NCBI RefSeq assembly: GCF_001886815.1
Contig: NZ_CP018099.1
Coordinates: 3,098,501-3,162,500, forward strand
Source: Caldithrix abyssi DSM 13497
GTDB lineage: Bacteria; Calditrichota; Calditrichia; Calditrichales; Calditrichaceae
Reading direction: 5' to 3'
Length of the DNA stretch: 64,000 bases
The translations under genes were made by a program, and so were the position numbers. The notes beneath the pieces were generated by a model. That model was not told where the DNA came from. It was given only the letters and a program-made list of their open reading frames with translations, and did no database searches. This document shows, one piece after another, positions 9,187-18,109 of this stretch. The stretch's first letter is position 1; every line of letters starts with the position of its first letter.

Positions 9187-9894
9187 TTACTCTTCAACGT
9201 AAACCAGGATCCGCCCACAGAACTCACAGGTGTAAATCTTCTCCATTTTACGCACTTCCACAATTTTCTGTGGCGGAATGTGTGAAAAGCAACCGCCGCA
9301 AACACCGTTTTCTACCCTGGCAATCCCCAAACCGTCTCTGGCCTGGCGAACAATTTCATAGGTTTTAATGATTTCCGGATCTGTCTTTTTTAAAATAATG
9401 TCTCGCTCGTTCTGTAATAAGTTCTCTTCTTCCGCAGTGGCTGTCAGTTTTTTATCTAACTCAATCTTGTTCTCTTCCAGTTCGCCGGCTACTTTTTCGA
9501 GTTCGCTCTCGATTTGCTTAATTTCTTCTTCCAGGCGCTCGATGGTTTCCTGTGTGTTTAACAGCTCGTCTTCGCTTTCTTCCAATTTGGTTTTGGTCGC
9601 GTCGGTCTCGGCCATGATGGCGTCATATTCACGATTCGTTTTAACCTGGTAGAGTTTTTCTTCAAATTCCGCGAGTTTGGCTTTTGCTTCTTCTATTAAA
9701 AGCTCCAATTCTTTTTGCCGAACTTTGGTGGTTTTTAAGGCCTGTGTTTTTTCTTCCAGCAAGCCCTTTTTTTCTTTGTATTTGTTTTCCAGCTCTTCGA
9801 CGATTAAAGGCAGATCGCCTCGTTCGGCGCGTAATTCATCCAGGCGATTGTCGATTTCTTGTAATTCAACCAGAGCATATAATGTTTTTTGCAA
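9187..9894 (-). CDS. Coiled-coil protein with C-terminal zinc ribbon (DUF164/C4-type)
   Basis: The 235-residue protein is mostly a long Glu/Lys-rich coiled coil (about 5-165). A C-terminal zinc ribbon has two CxxC pairs: VCGGCF near residue 200 and TCEFCGR near 225. This is the architecture of the CT398/DUF164 family, whose members have been linked to nucleic acids or flagellar and secretion factors; the function here is unknown. The start is TTG at 9894, five to six bases after a strong AGGAGG. A rho-independent terminator for the upstream tRNA lies just before it, so the gene probably has its own promoter in that gap or depends on readthrough. Confidence 0.85.
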   Translation of the reverse strand: MQKTLYALVELQEIDNRLDELRAERGDLPLIVEELENKYKEKKGLLEEKTQALKTTKVRQKELELLIEEAKAKLAEFEEKLYQVKTNREYDAIMAETDATKTKLEESEDELLNTQETIERLEEEIKQIESELEKVAGELEENKIELDKKLTATAEEENLLQNERDIILKKTDPEIIKTYEIVRQARDGLGIARVENGVCGGCFSHIPPQKIVEVRKMEKIYTCEFCGRILVYVEE

Positions 9895-9918
9895 TTTTCT
9901 TACCTCCTTGATTTATAT

Positions 9919-9954
9919 AAAAAAAGTGCATCCACTTTTTGGGTGAATGCACTT
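9919..9954 (-). terminator. Rho-independent terminator after the CAU tRNA
   Basis: On the minus strand an 8-base stem AAGTGCAT/ATGCACTT with a 15-base loop is followed directly by a run of seven T. It sits downstream of the tRNA and upstream of the zinc-ribbon gene. Confidence 0.8.
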
Positions 9955-10041
9955 CATTAAACTTAAAACTAAAACCACGTCTGATTGTTGAAATGCTTGT
10001 GCAATTCCTTTCATCAACTTCCCTAAACCTTTTTATTTTAG

Positions 10042-10115
10042 TGGGCCCACAGGGACTCGAACCCCGGACCAGCCGATTATGAGTCGGCCGCTCTAACCAA
10101 CTGAGCTATGGGCCC
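10042..10115 (-). tRNA. tRNA with CAU anticodon (elongator Met or lysidine Ile2)
   Basis: This is a full cloverleaf of 74 bases. The acceptor stem GGGCCCA pairs with TGGGCCC, followed by TA at positions 8-9, a GCTC D-stem and the anticodon loop CTCATAA with CAT at 10079-10081. The T-arm contains GGTTCGAGTCC and the discriminator base is A. The 3' CCA is not encoded (the next bases are CTA). A CAU anticodon does not separate elongator methionine from isoleucine-2. The arm sequence GACTCATAATCG followed by TGGTC resembles known tRNA-Ile2 genes, which I favour slightly. An initiator tRNA is excluded by the paired first base. Confidence 0.95.
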
Positions 10116-10163
10116 CGTTATTACCGAATGGTTAATTTATCAAACCAACGCAATAAAATCAAA

Positions 10164-12377
10164 TCAAATTTTTACAACTTTTTGAATAAAAAATAATCTT
10201 TCCAGCGCTTCTGCCAGCGCCTCTGGACGAACCCAACAATATTTTATGGTTTTGCGCATCTGCAACCGAATTTCCCCGCCATCCAGCAGCGCTATATCTG
10301 CTTGTGGGGTTGTACTAACCAACATATTTATTGTTTCTGATGTTGGATTAAATTCTTTACCGTAAGTTACATTAATTTTGGGCACGAATCCCAGCTTGCA
10401 GGCAAAAATCTCTTTAACCGTAGAAACCTCCTGCTCCTCCGCAAGCCATACCACTAATTTATTGAGTAGTTCAACGCCAGAAAGCAAAAGCAGCTTTTTA
10501 AAATAGGCCTCACAGTCGTCAATTCGCCCATCCAGCGGCTGGCAACGGCGGGCAGTCAGGCGAAAAGCAACCGGTATGCGACCGATAGGAAGACGATGCA
10601 ACTGCAGACCGTTTGTGGAGATTTTATGATTTCGTTTTGAATTTTGCACTTTAAAATTAACTGTTTCGTGCATAATTCCCCGCGCATCCAGCGCCAGGCC
10701 TCTGATTAAAAGATCGCTGCGCCGGGCATGGCATTTTTCCACGCCAATGCCTTGCCGGTCGTAAAGTCCCACATACCAGCGAGATTCTTGAGAGGGAATG
10801 GGATAATAATATTTTTTGTAAACGTTTTCGATATTCAGTGTTTGACCGTTTACAATTATGTCATCCTTAATTTTTTGCGGCGCTTTGACCGTTAATTGAA
10901 AACGCCTTTTTTTACGAATCCATTTGAAGCGCGCTTCATTGATGTGCACAACAAACTGTTCCCATATGGCAGGCACGCGCAAAACAAACGATCCCACGCG
11001 TATTTCATGGAATTTAAAATCCGGCGCGGATTCTGGCGGCGTCCAGACATCGGGAAGAAGCTTCATCTCCCGCCGTTCAAAATCCCATTGAAATTGCACC
11101 GCTTTGTCAATTTTTACGCAAATTCCGTCGGCCACATTGTTCAATTTCGAAAACGTTCTTTTGCCAAAACGATGGAAGTTCACCTCAAAAAGGCCATGGT
11201 TTTGAATTTTGGTATGGGCATTCAACATCCAGGAAGAAACCCTGAACGTTCCGTTTAAGGAAAAATGGGCAAAACGCCCCAGATCAAACAACAGCCCCAA
11301 CAACGCTTTTTGTTCATCCGTTGCCATGGAAAACAATTTGTCCCGACAACGCTCAGCCCAGAAAAAATGCAACTGAACGCTCAGCAGCAAAAAGGCAAAA
11401 AATTCCGCCGGATTTCCGTTCCATCTCCTCTGCCAGTAAATTTCCAGAGCCGGGACATTCAACGCTTCCCAGAACTGCTGAATCTTTTGTCGATCGGCCG
11501 CAGTGATCGGCTCTAATCGTTGCTGCAGGTACTCAAACGAATCTTCGCTTTTTACGCCTTCCGGTTTCAGGCCGGCAAGCCATGAGGGAATTTTTTGCTG
11601 ATTTATCTCCAGAGTTTTTTTGAACCTTAAAAGAAACAACCTGCGGAGCGAATGACCGAAAAAAAAGGCGCGTACTTTCTCGCTTTGGAAAAAAGCCAGT
11701 AATGGATCAAATTGAGCGCTTTGCAAGAAGAGCTCCAGGTAGTACAGCAGCAACGGCGACTCGATCACGGCCGGGTGCAGTTTACCTCCGGCTCCGATGT
11801 ATTTTAGCCTGGCAAAGTTACGATCGATGGCCGCCAGCAGATCCCCGTTTTCGCTTTGCAGCGCTCCCACGGGATCTAAAGCGTACTCTTTCCTTTTGAT
11901 TTCATTCAATAGGTGTAACAGCGAAGGGATTTTTTGGCGCAGATCGGCCGGGGCCGCGAGGTAAACCTGCTGCCCGCCGGACAATAGTCGGGAGCCGGCT
12001 GCCGGTAAAAAAACCTGCTGGCCGATATTCAGTAATTTTAAACGCGTTCGATTGAGTAATGTAGCTTCGGCGTTTTCTCCGTAAAAGACGAGAATATGAA
12101 CGTTAAAATAATCAATAAAAATAATTCTGCTTTTTAGATTTTGATACAAAGTGTAATAGATTCGCGTCTGAGGCAGGCGGTAAACATATTTTTGAAATTC
12201 AGGATTTCCGGGAAATTTCAATTCCAGCTTTGCCGTCCGATTGACAACCTTGCTGGCAGCCAGTTCAATCTCTTCTGTGAAATAATAGCTTTTAACCTGA
12301 CCGTTGTAGCGATGGTTCAATGATTCTAACAGAAATTGTTCTATTTTTGCGGTCAGTTCCGTAATTTGCATTAACAC
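10164..12377 (-). CDS. Large protein of unknown function
   Basis: The 737-residue cytoplasmic-looking protein has no signal peptide, no membrane segment and no motif I recognise. It is rich in aromatic and basic residues. A C-terminal region, about 610-737, is compact (LLLSGVELLNKLVVWLAEEQEV, DIALLDGGEIRLQMRKTIKYCW), and the middle contains beta-rich stretches such as QLTVKAPQKIKDDIIVNGQTLNI. It stands alone between the tRNA and rseP, with 97 bases and a terminator on the rseP side. The full-length open frame with normal codon use argues for a real gene. It may be lineage-specific. Confidence 0.75.
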   Translation of the reverse strand: MLMQITELTAKIEQFLLESLNHRYNGQVKSYYFTEEIELAASKVVNRTAKLELKFPGNPEFQKYVYRLPQTRIYYTLYQNLKSRIIFIDYFNVHILVFYGENAEATLLNRTRLKLLNIGQQVFLPAAGSRLLSGGQQVYLAAPADLRQKIPSLLHLLNEIKRKEYALDPVGALQSENGDLLAAIDRNFARLKYIGAGGKLHPAVIESPLLLYYLELFLQSAQFDPLLAFFQSEKVRAFFFGHSLRRLFLLRFKKTLEINQQKIPSWLAGLKPEGVKSEDSFEYLQQRLEPITAADRQKIQQFWEALNVPALEIYWQRRWNGNPAEFFAFLLLSVQLHFFWAERCRDKLFSMATDEQKALLGLLFDLGRFAHFSLNGTFRVSSWMLNAHTKIQNHGLFEVNFHRFGKRTFSKLNNVADGICVKIDKAVQFQWDFERREMKLLPDVWTPPESAPDFKFHEIRVGSFVLRVPAIWEQFVVHINEARFKWIRKKRRFQLTVKAPQKIKDDIIVNGQTLNIENVYKKYYYPIPSQESRWYVGLYDRQGIGVEKCHARRSDLLIRGLALDARGIMHETVNFKVQNSKRNHKISTNGLQLHRLPIGRIPVAFRLTARRCQPLDGRIDDCEAYFKKLLLLSGVELLNKLVVWLAEEQEVSTVKEIFACKLGFVPKINVTYGKEFNPTSETINMLVSTTPQADIALLDGGEIRLQMRKTIKYCWVRPEALAEALERLFFIQKVVKI

Positions 12378-12404
12378 AACGTCCTGTTTCCATTATTTTA
12401 AACA

Positions 12405-12443
12405 TTAAAAAAGGGCCAGAAAGATTGCTCTGTTCATGGCCCT
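12405..12443 (-). terminator. Rho-independent terminator after rseP
   Basis: On the minus strand AGGGCCA pairs with TGGCCCT across an 18-base loop, and a run of six T follows. It lies 32 bases after the rseP stop codon. Confidence 0.75.
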
Positions 12444-12474
12444 AAAATGTACTCAAGCGAGATGTTTATTTCAA

Positions 12475-13791
12475 CTAAAAGAATAATCGGCTGATATCCA
12501 CGTAAAAGATAAAAATAATTAGCGTGAACAGAATGGCCAGGCCAATTTGCTGGACTTTTAATTTTATTTTAGCGGGAATGGGTCGGCCTCTGATGCCTTC
12601 AATTAGAATAAAGACCAGATGTCCGCCATCCAGAGCGGGGATGGGCAGAATATTAAAGAAAGCGAGTACCGTACTCAGGGCGGCGATCAGGTACCATAAA
12701 TAAGCCCAGCCGGCCTGAGCCGCATCGCCGGCCATTTTGGCGATCATAATCGGCCCGCCGATGATTTCTTTGGCCGATTTTGTGCCTGTTATGACCCAGG
12801 AAATCCCCTTAATATTCAAAGCAAGCAGATCAAAGGTATTTTTAACGCCCAGAATAACCGCCTGCCCCGGCCCCACGTCACGATGTTCGTAATAGTAAGA
12901 GATTCCGATTTTACCGACTTTTATCATTTCGCCTTTTTCGTTTTTTTCTTCAAAAGCCTGCGGTGTTATTTGCGCCGAAAACAGCGAGTCGCCGCGTCTC
13001 CACTCAATAGAGATCGTCTTTTCGGGATATTTCCGGATCACTTCCGTCATTTCCACCCAGTCTTTAATCGGCTGACCGGCAATGGCAACAATTTCGTCGC
13101 CGCGTTTCAGGCCGATTTTTTCGGCCGGCATCCCGGGCGTTATTGCGCCAACCTTTGCCGGAATCAAGGGCCCCACATCAAATTGTTCGGCTTTGCTCTC
13201 TTTAAACCATTCTTTTTGATAGACCAGTTGAATTTGCCGACCATCGCGCACAACCGTAAAAACAATGTTGCTGTTCAAATTATCTACAAACTGTTCCTGA
13301 ACTTCATTCCAGTTGTGGACAGGCTGACCATTGATGGCTAAAATTTCGTCGTATTTTTGAAAACCAATGCGCTGGCCAATGCCCTGCTCTCCTACATAGC
13401 CAACCTTAGTGGTTGGAATGATTCTCTCTCCCTGGACAAAATTTAATACCGTCAAAATTAAAATGGCCAGTAAAAAGTTCATGATCACCCCGCCGGTGAT
13501 AATGACCACTTTACGCCAGGTCGATTTGGATTGAAATTCGTCTGGAGCGCCGGTAATTTTGGCATCCATGCTTTCGTCAATAAAGCCTGCCATCTTCACG
13601 TAGCCGCCCAGCGGAATGGCCGAGATGGTAAACTCTGTATCTCCAATTTTTTTACTGAACAGCTTGGGCGGAAAACCGATGGAAAAACGCTCAACGCGCA
13701 CGCCCATCAATTTGGCGGCGATGAAATGTCCCAATTCATGGATAATTACCAGAACTCCAAAAACAAAAATGATGGCAAATAGATTGGTCAT
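12475..13791 (-). CDS. rseP: Site-2 membrane metalloprotease RseP
   Basis: The 438-residue inner-membrane zinc protease performs the second cut of anti-sigma factors and removes signal-peptide remnants. The zinc site HELGH is at residues 18-22 inside the first membrane helix, and the third ligand is in NILPIPALDGGHL near residue 390. Two periplasmic PDZ domains occupy about 115-290 (GYVGEQGIGQRIGFQKYDEIL and AEKIGLKRGDEIVAIAG). Further membrane helices follow. It ends at a clear terminator. Its usual neighbours dxr and cdsA are not present upstream, where a 400-base gap occurs. Confidence 0.95.
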   Translation of the reverse strand: MTNLFAIIFVFGVLVIIHELGHFIAAKLMGVRVERFSIGFPPKLFSKKIGDTEFTISAIPLGGYVKMAGFIDESMDAKITGAPDEFQSKSTWRKVVIITGGVIMNFLLAILILTVLNFVQGERIIPTTKVGYVGEQGIGQRIGFQKYDEILAINGQPVHNWNEVQEQFVDNLNSNIVFTVVRDGRQIQLVYQKEWFKESKAEQFDVGPLIPAKVGAITPGMPAEKIGLKRGDEIVAIAGQPIKDWVEMTEVIRKYPEKTISIEWRRGDSLFSAQITPQAFEEKNEKGEMIKVGKIGISYYYEHRDVGPGQAVILGVKNTFDLLALNIKGISWVITGTKSAKEIIGGPIMIAKMAGDAAQAGWAYLWYLIAALSTVLAFFNILPIPALDGGHLVFILIEGIRGRPIPAKIKLKVQQIGLAILFTLIIFIFYVDISRLFF

Positions 13792-14191
13792 AGATGAAAC
13801 TTTCTTTAATAATATTTATTTTTTTAAATTATTATTTACTATTTTTATCAGTTTACGTTAACTTACATAAAGCAAAAATGTTTCTAATTATTCCTGTTTC
13901 TTTCATTTCTTTTTTATACCGGAACGCCTCTCTTTGCCGCTTCTTTTTAATTTCCTTCGTGCTTAAGTGGAATGGAATCAGGCTTTTCATAACGAGCCGT
14001 TTTACCGTGCCGTTGCAGTTTTTTTTCTTCTTATCAGGCCTTTTTCCTCCGTAAAACGTCTTGATGGCAGCGCTTTTTATTTTAGCATGGCATATTAATC
14101 GGTCTGCGCCGTAAATAGAAAAGATTTCGGGAAGGGTTTCCCGAAATCTTTTAGGAAAAACAGCAAACAACTTTTATTCGTTTAGTCAGCG
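13792..14191. other. Intergenic, 400 bp, AT-rich with a terminator
   Basis: The stretch is strongly AT-rich near rseP. The only structure I see is the terminator at 14111-14150. A 105-codon open frame on the minus strand here is Lys/Arg-rich, without a ribosome site, and passes through the terminator; I do not call it. Confidence 0.5.
14111..14150 (-). terminator. Rho-independent terminator after the outer-membrane protein gene
   Basis: A perfect 13-base stem, AAGATTTCGGGAA paired with TTCCCGAAATCTT across a 4-base loop, is followed on the minus strand by a T-rich tract. It lies 41 bases after the stop codon of the 289-residue protein. Confidence 0.85.
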
Positions 14192-15061
14192 CTACAGGAC
14201 GAACATGGCGCCAACAGCCACGGATTTGTATTTACCAACATTGTAATCGGCGTGTACATTAAAAAATAGCAACGTAAAACTAATGCCGGCATTCAAACGC
14301 AGTGCATTTTCACCGTCAACCGTCACATCGCCGATGACTGAAGAGGGCTCCAGCTCTCCTGTTTTAACCGTCAGGCTGGAAACGTCGTATCCCACGCCGC
14401 CATAAATATCAATCGGAAACAGCGGGATGCTGCCGGAAGCCTGAAAATTCATGCTAAACGTGCCGGCGTCTAAAAAACTGCCGATGGTAAACTTGTGATA
14501 AGCCGCCTGAACGCCAAAGTCGATGGGAAACATGGGAATGGGGATCAAATCGCTCAGTTCGTATTTGATTCCGCCGCCGATCAACGTAACATCACCCAGA
14601 TCGTCAAAGTTTTTCTTGGCAAAACGAACCGTAGCTTCAAAACCGCCGAACAAACCAACATTGGCGTGCAGCATGGGCAATACAAAATCCTTCACATTCA
14701 GTCCAGGAACGCCAATGCTCTGCGGATCCTGCGGATCTACGGGCGCATCGTCACCAAACACCGTTGGCTTGGTCATGCCAAGATATTGAAAGGTCATGGC
14801 TTCATCCGGCAGGGGGATGTACACCGCGCTGACGCCCACGTCAAAGCGGGGTAATGTTTTAGCATAGCCGCGGTGAAAAAGCGCGCCGCCCAGGCCGGTG
14901 CCCAGCGCGGTGGAAAAGGGCTGAACATATCCCTGGATATAATCTTTAGCGGCCTGCTGCTGTAAAATCAATTTAAGGTTATCTTCAAAATCACCCGCTT
15001 TAGCAGAATTAAAATTCACTAAAACAAAGCCAACCATTAAAGCTAAGATTATACGCTTCAT
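14192..15061 (-). CDS. Secreted beta-strand-rich protein, probable outer-membrane protein
   Basis: The 289-residue protein has a signal peptide (MKRIILALMVGFVLVNFNSAKAG) ending near residue 22. The mature part alternates glycine and aromatic residues in strand-like blocks (FDVGVSAVYIPLP, LHANVGLFGGFEATVRF, NVHADYNVGKYKSVAVGAMFVL) and ends in a hydrophobic residue, as outer-membrane barrels do. It resembles the DUF6588 group, but I am not certain. It is a single-gene unit: a 13-base-stem terminator follows it, and the lipoate ligase-like gene 33 bases upstream reads the same way. Confidence 0.75.
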   Translation of the reverse strand: MKRIILALMVGFVLVNFNSAKAGDFEDNLKLILQQQAAKDYIQGYVQPFSTALGTGLGGALFHRGYAKTLPRFDVGVSAVYIPLPDEAMTFQYLGMTKPTVFGDDAPVDPQDPQSIGVPGLNVKDFVLPMLHANVGLFGGFEATVRFAKKNFDDLGDVTLIGGGIKYELSDLIPIPMFPIDFGVQAAYHKFTIGSFLDAGTFSMNFQASGSIPLFPIDIYGGVGYDVSSLTVKTGELEPSSVIGDVTVDGENALRLNAGISFTLLFFNVHADYNVGKYKSVAVGAMFVL

Positions 15062-15094
15062 ATCTCCTCCTGCAGTTTAAATATTAAAAGTAAG

Positions 15095-15931
15095 TTATTG
15101 AATTTTAAATTTATGTACAAATTTTTGTGCCTGCAGCAAATGATCTTCGTCAAATTTTTTAAAATAAATACGCAAATTTAATTTTTTTTCAAATTCGCGC
15201 AAAAGCCGTTCGATCAGCGTATTAAAATCCAGGCTGATATCCGGTTTAATTTCGGCAAGCGAAACGGAGCTTGCTTTAAGAATAGCCAGATACCGTTGTT
15301 TAGCCTGTTCGCTGGTATTCATCAGGTCGATAATTTCGTTCTGTTTTGCGCCGACTAAAATAGAACCGTGTTGTAACACCGCATTTCGATACAGCTTTTG
15401 GGCGCTGCCAACCACTTTTTTGTTTTGATATTTTATTTCGGCAAATGCCGGTCGATTAAAACAGGCAAAGCGTTCTTCGCCGGCTCGCAGATAATTTTCC
15501 TTATCGGCCTGGTAATTTAAACTTACAGGAAAGCCAAGGTCATTTAGCGCATTAGCCAGGTATTTATGAAACAAATAGTAGATGGCGTGGACATTAATAT
15601 CCTTACGCGGCGCCATTAAACCGTAGGTCAATTCTTCGCTGTGTAAAATGGCGCTGCCGCCGGTTGGTCGACGCACCGCATGGTAGCCCTTTTGATTTAA
15701 GGCTGAAAAATCGATAAACTTTTCGTCCTGATGATATCCCAGCGAAAGACAATAGGGTTGCCAGCCGTAAAATCTTAAAACAGGCGGGTCGTTTTCTTGA
15801 ATGTTTTGCGCCAGATAAAAATCAAGAGCCATGTTTACGGCTCCTGAAAATTTTTGATAGGGGTAAACGATTAAATCTTTAAAAGGGAAAATTTGACGTT
15901 CATCGTTCCGGTCGGATAATGCCGCGTTCAC
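15095..15931 (-). CDS. Lipoate-protein ligase A/B-family protein
   Basis: The 278-residue protein belongs to the biotin/lipoate ligase fold that attaches or transfers lipoyl or octanoyl groups to carrier proteins. Signatures are RPTGGSAILHSEELTYGL (about 90-107) and YLRAGEERFACFNRPAFAEI, followed by the conserved lysine in NKKVVGSAQK. The exact role (ligase, octanoyltransferase LipM or amidotransferase LipL) cannot be settled from sequence reading. The start is GTG at 15931, with GGAG about 11 bases before it. That start lies inside the end of lpxA by 32 bases, so the two are translationally coupled. Confidence 0.85.
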   Translation of the reverse strand: MNAALSDRNDERQIFPFKDLIVYPYQKFSGAVNMALDFYLAQNIQENDPPVLRFYGWQPYCLSLGYHQDEKFIDFSALNQKGYHAVRRPTGGSAILHSEELTYGLMAPRKDINVHAIYYLFHKYLANALNDLGFPVSLNYQADKENYLRAGEERFACFNRPAFAEIKYQNKKVVGSAQKLYRNAVLQHGSILVGAKQNEIIDLMNTSEQAKQRYLAILKASSVSLAEIKPDISLDFNTLIERLLREFEKKLNLRIYFKKFDEDHLLQAQKFVHKFKIQ

Positions 15932-16682
15932 TGTTTTTTAAAAACTCCACAATTTTTTTAACTTCCGCAGTAAGCTCCAGCGATTGTTCAATGCGCTCGA
16001 TGGCTTCTTTCAGTCGCAAATTTTCGCGATAGACGATGTGGTAGGCTTTTTTCATCAGGTCAAGCTGTTCGCGGGAAAAGCCGCGGCGACGCAGGCCAAC
16101 GGCATTTAAACCGGCAAAACGAATCGGCTCGCCGGCGGCCAAAATGAAGGGAGGGATATCCTGCGAAACGCGTAAGCCGCCGCCAATAAAAGCGTGATCG
16201 CCAATGTGTACAAATTGATGGATGGCCGTTAATCCGCCGATGCCCACATAATCGCCAATAATGACATGACCGGCCATATTAACCGAGTTGGCAATGGTAC
16301 AAAAATTACCGATCTGGCAATCGTGGGCAATGTGCGAATAGGCCATCAACAGGCAGTTGCTGCCCACGCGCGTGTAATAACTATGAGAAGTGGCGCGGTT
16401 GACCGTGGCAAACTCCCGGATGGTTGTGTTGTCTCCAATTTCAACAAAAGTCTTTTCATCGGCAAACTTTAAATCCTGCGGTTCTGTTGAGATAACCGCG
16501 CCGGTAAACACACGGCAATTTTTCCCCATGCGGGCGCCGTTGGCAATCACCGCATGCGGCCCTATTTGCGTGCCATCGCCAATGACCACATCCTTTTCCA
16601 CAACGGCATAAGGAGCGATTTTTACGTCAGCTCCTAATTGCGCTTTGGGATCAACAATAGCGGTGGGATGAATCTCTACCAA
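15900..16682 (-). CDS. lpxA: UDP-N-acetylglucosamine acyltransferase LpxA
   Basis: The 260-residue cytoplasmic enzyme catalyses the first step of lipid A synthesis, transferring 3-hydroxyacyl from ACP to UDP-GlcNAc. The left-handed beta-helix hexapeptide repeats run from about residue 5 to 185 (IHPTAIVDPKAQLG, IGDYVGIGGLTAIHQFVHIG). The catalytic His lies in LLMAYSHIAHDC, and a helical C-terminal domain holds FSREQLDLMKKAY. Length is as usual. The order lpxD-lpxC/fabZ-lpxA, read on the minus strand, is the classic lipid A cluster. Confidence 0.95.
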   Translation of the reverse strand: MVEIHPTAIVDPKAQLGADVKIAPYAVVEKDVVIGDGTQIGPHAVIANGARMGKNCRVFTGAVISTEPQDLKFADEKTFVEIGDNTTIREFATVNRATSHSYYTRVGSNCLLMAYSHIAHDCQIGNFCTIANSVNMAGHVIIGDYVGIGGLTAIHQFVHIGDHAFIGGGLRVSQDIPPFILAAGEPIRFAGLNAVGLRRRGFSREQLDLMKKAYHIVYRENLRLKEAIERIEQSLELTAEVKKIVEFLKNSERGIIRPER

Positions 16683-16692
16683 ATCTGCCTCC

Positions 16693-18102
16693 TTAATTAT
16701 CTACCACGGCGGCCATCATTTCCGCCTCGCAAACCAGTTCTCCGCGCACATAGGCTTTACCGGCCATTTTAAAGGTTGTGCGGCGGTTTTTAAGCATCTC
16801 CAGTTCCATCACCAGCTGGTCGCCGGGCTGGACGACCTTGCGAAAGCGCACATTGTCCATCCCCATAAAGTAAACCAGTTTGTTTTCCACATCTACACGC
16901 TCATTCAACAACAAAATACCGCCCACCTGAGCCATGGCTTCCACAATTAAAACGCCGGGCATAACCGGCCGCTGCGGAAAGTGTCCCTGAAAAAACGGTT
17001 CATTGACGGTAACATTTTTGATGCCAACAGCCCGCTTCTCCGGCTCCAGCTCAATAATGGCGTCAACCAGTAAAAACGGATAGCGGTGCGGTAGTATTTT
17101 TTTAATGGCGTCGATGTCAAATACAATGCCTTTTTTGCTGATATCCTGGAATTTACGCGTCAGTTTTTGTTTTTTGTAGATATTGCGTAAAATCCGCGCA
17201 AATTCAATATTGCTTTGATGCCCGGGGCGGGCGGCCAGAATCTGGGACTTGATGTTCACCCCGGTCAGGGCCAGATCGCCAATCAGATCCAGTAGCTTGT
17301 GACGCGCCGGTTCGTTGTGAAAGCGCAGGGCTTTGTTATTTAAAATGCCGCTGGCGCCCAGTTCCACATCGTCATCCACGCCCAGCTTTTTCTTTAAGCG
17401 TTCGATCTCTTCTTTATTCAACGGGCGATCCACAATCACAACCGCCGAATCAATATCGCCGCCTTTGATCAATCCCTGATCTGCCAGCGCCTCGATTTCA
17501 TGTAAAAAGCAGAATGTCCGGGCCGGCGCAAATTCGGTAATAAATTCTTCTTCCAGAGAAAACAAACCGGTATGCTGACTGCCAAGGGCGGGATTTTTAT
17601 AATCGATCATCAAAGTGATTCGATAGGCATCGGTGGGCAGGGCGACAAATTCCACGCCGCGTCGTTCATTCTTAAAATTTACCGGTTCTTCGATCACAAG
17701 ATATTCTTTGTCCACATCCTGTTCTTCAATTCCGGCCTCTAACAATTTATTAACAAACGGCATGGCAGAACCGTCCACAATCGGCGGCTCATTGGCGTTT
17801 AATTCGATGATCACGTTATCAATTTCCAGACCCACCAACGCTGCCAGAACATGCTCAACCGTATGCACCTGCACATCCCCTTTTTGTAAAGATGTGCCGC
17901 GCGAACTATCGATTTTATCATTTTGGATCACATACTCTACCAGCGCCGGAATTTCCGGTTTTTCTTCCAGATCAACGCGGACAAATACCCTGCCATAGTT
18001 GGGCGGGGCCGGCTTAAAGGTGATTTTAGTGTCGTTTCCCGTATGAATTCCTCGTCCTTGCAACGAGACAGGACGTTTGATGGTTCGCTGCTTTTTAGTC
18101 AT
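16693..18102 (-). CDS. lpxC-fabZ: Bifunctional LpxC-FabZ: UDP-3-O-acyl-GlcNAc deacetylase / 3-hydroxyacyl-ACP dehydratase
   Basis: The 469-residue protein is a fusion. Residues 1-310 are the zinc deacetylase LpxC, with zinc ligands in HTVEHVLAAL (near 80) and HKLLDLIGD (near 268-272), and the SLQGRGIHTG start. Residues 325-469 are the hot-dog dehydratase FabZ, with the catalytic His in LPHRYPFLLVD, and PFFQGHFPQRPVMPGVLIVEAMAQ. LpxC commits UDP-acyl-GlcNAc to lipid A; FabZ dehydrates hydroxyacyl-ACP in fatty acid synthesis, so the fusion joins two competing users of the same substrate. Such fusions are known in Bacteroidota and relatives. The gene lies between lpxA and lpxD. Confidence 0.96.
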   Translation of the reverse strand: MTKKQRTIKRPVSLQGRGIHTGNDTKITFKPAPPNYGRVFVRVDLEEKPEIPALVEYVIQNDKIDSSRGTSLQKGDVQVHTVEHVLAALVGLEIDNVIIELNANEPPIVDGSAMPFVNKLLEAGIEEQDVDKEYLVIEEPVNFKNERRGVEFVALPTDAYRITLMIDYKNPALGSQHTGLFSLEEEFITEFAPARTFCFLHEIEALADQGLIKGGDIDSAVVIVDRPLNKEEIERLKKKLGVDDDVELGASGILNNKALRFHNEPARHKLLDLIGDLALTGVNIKSQILAARPGHQSNIEFARILRNIYKKQKLTRKFQDISKKGIVFDIDAIKKILPHRYPFLLVDAIIELEPEKRAVGIKNVTVNEPFFQGHFPQRPVMPGVLIVEAMAQVGGILLLNERVDVENKLVYFMGMDNVRFRKVVQPGDQLVMELEMLKNRRTTFKMAGKAYVRGELVCEAEMMAAVVDN

Positions 18103-18109
18103 ATCCCCC

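Noticed and set aside
13853-14170. 105-codon Lys/Arg-rich frame on the minus strand
   Set aside because: No ribosome site, runs through the terminator of the neighbouring gene, and composition follows the AT-rich spacer.
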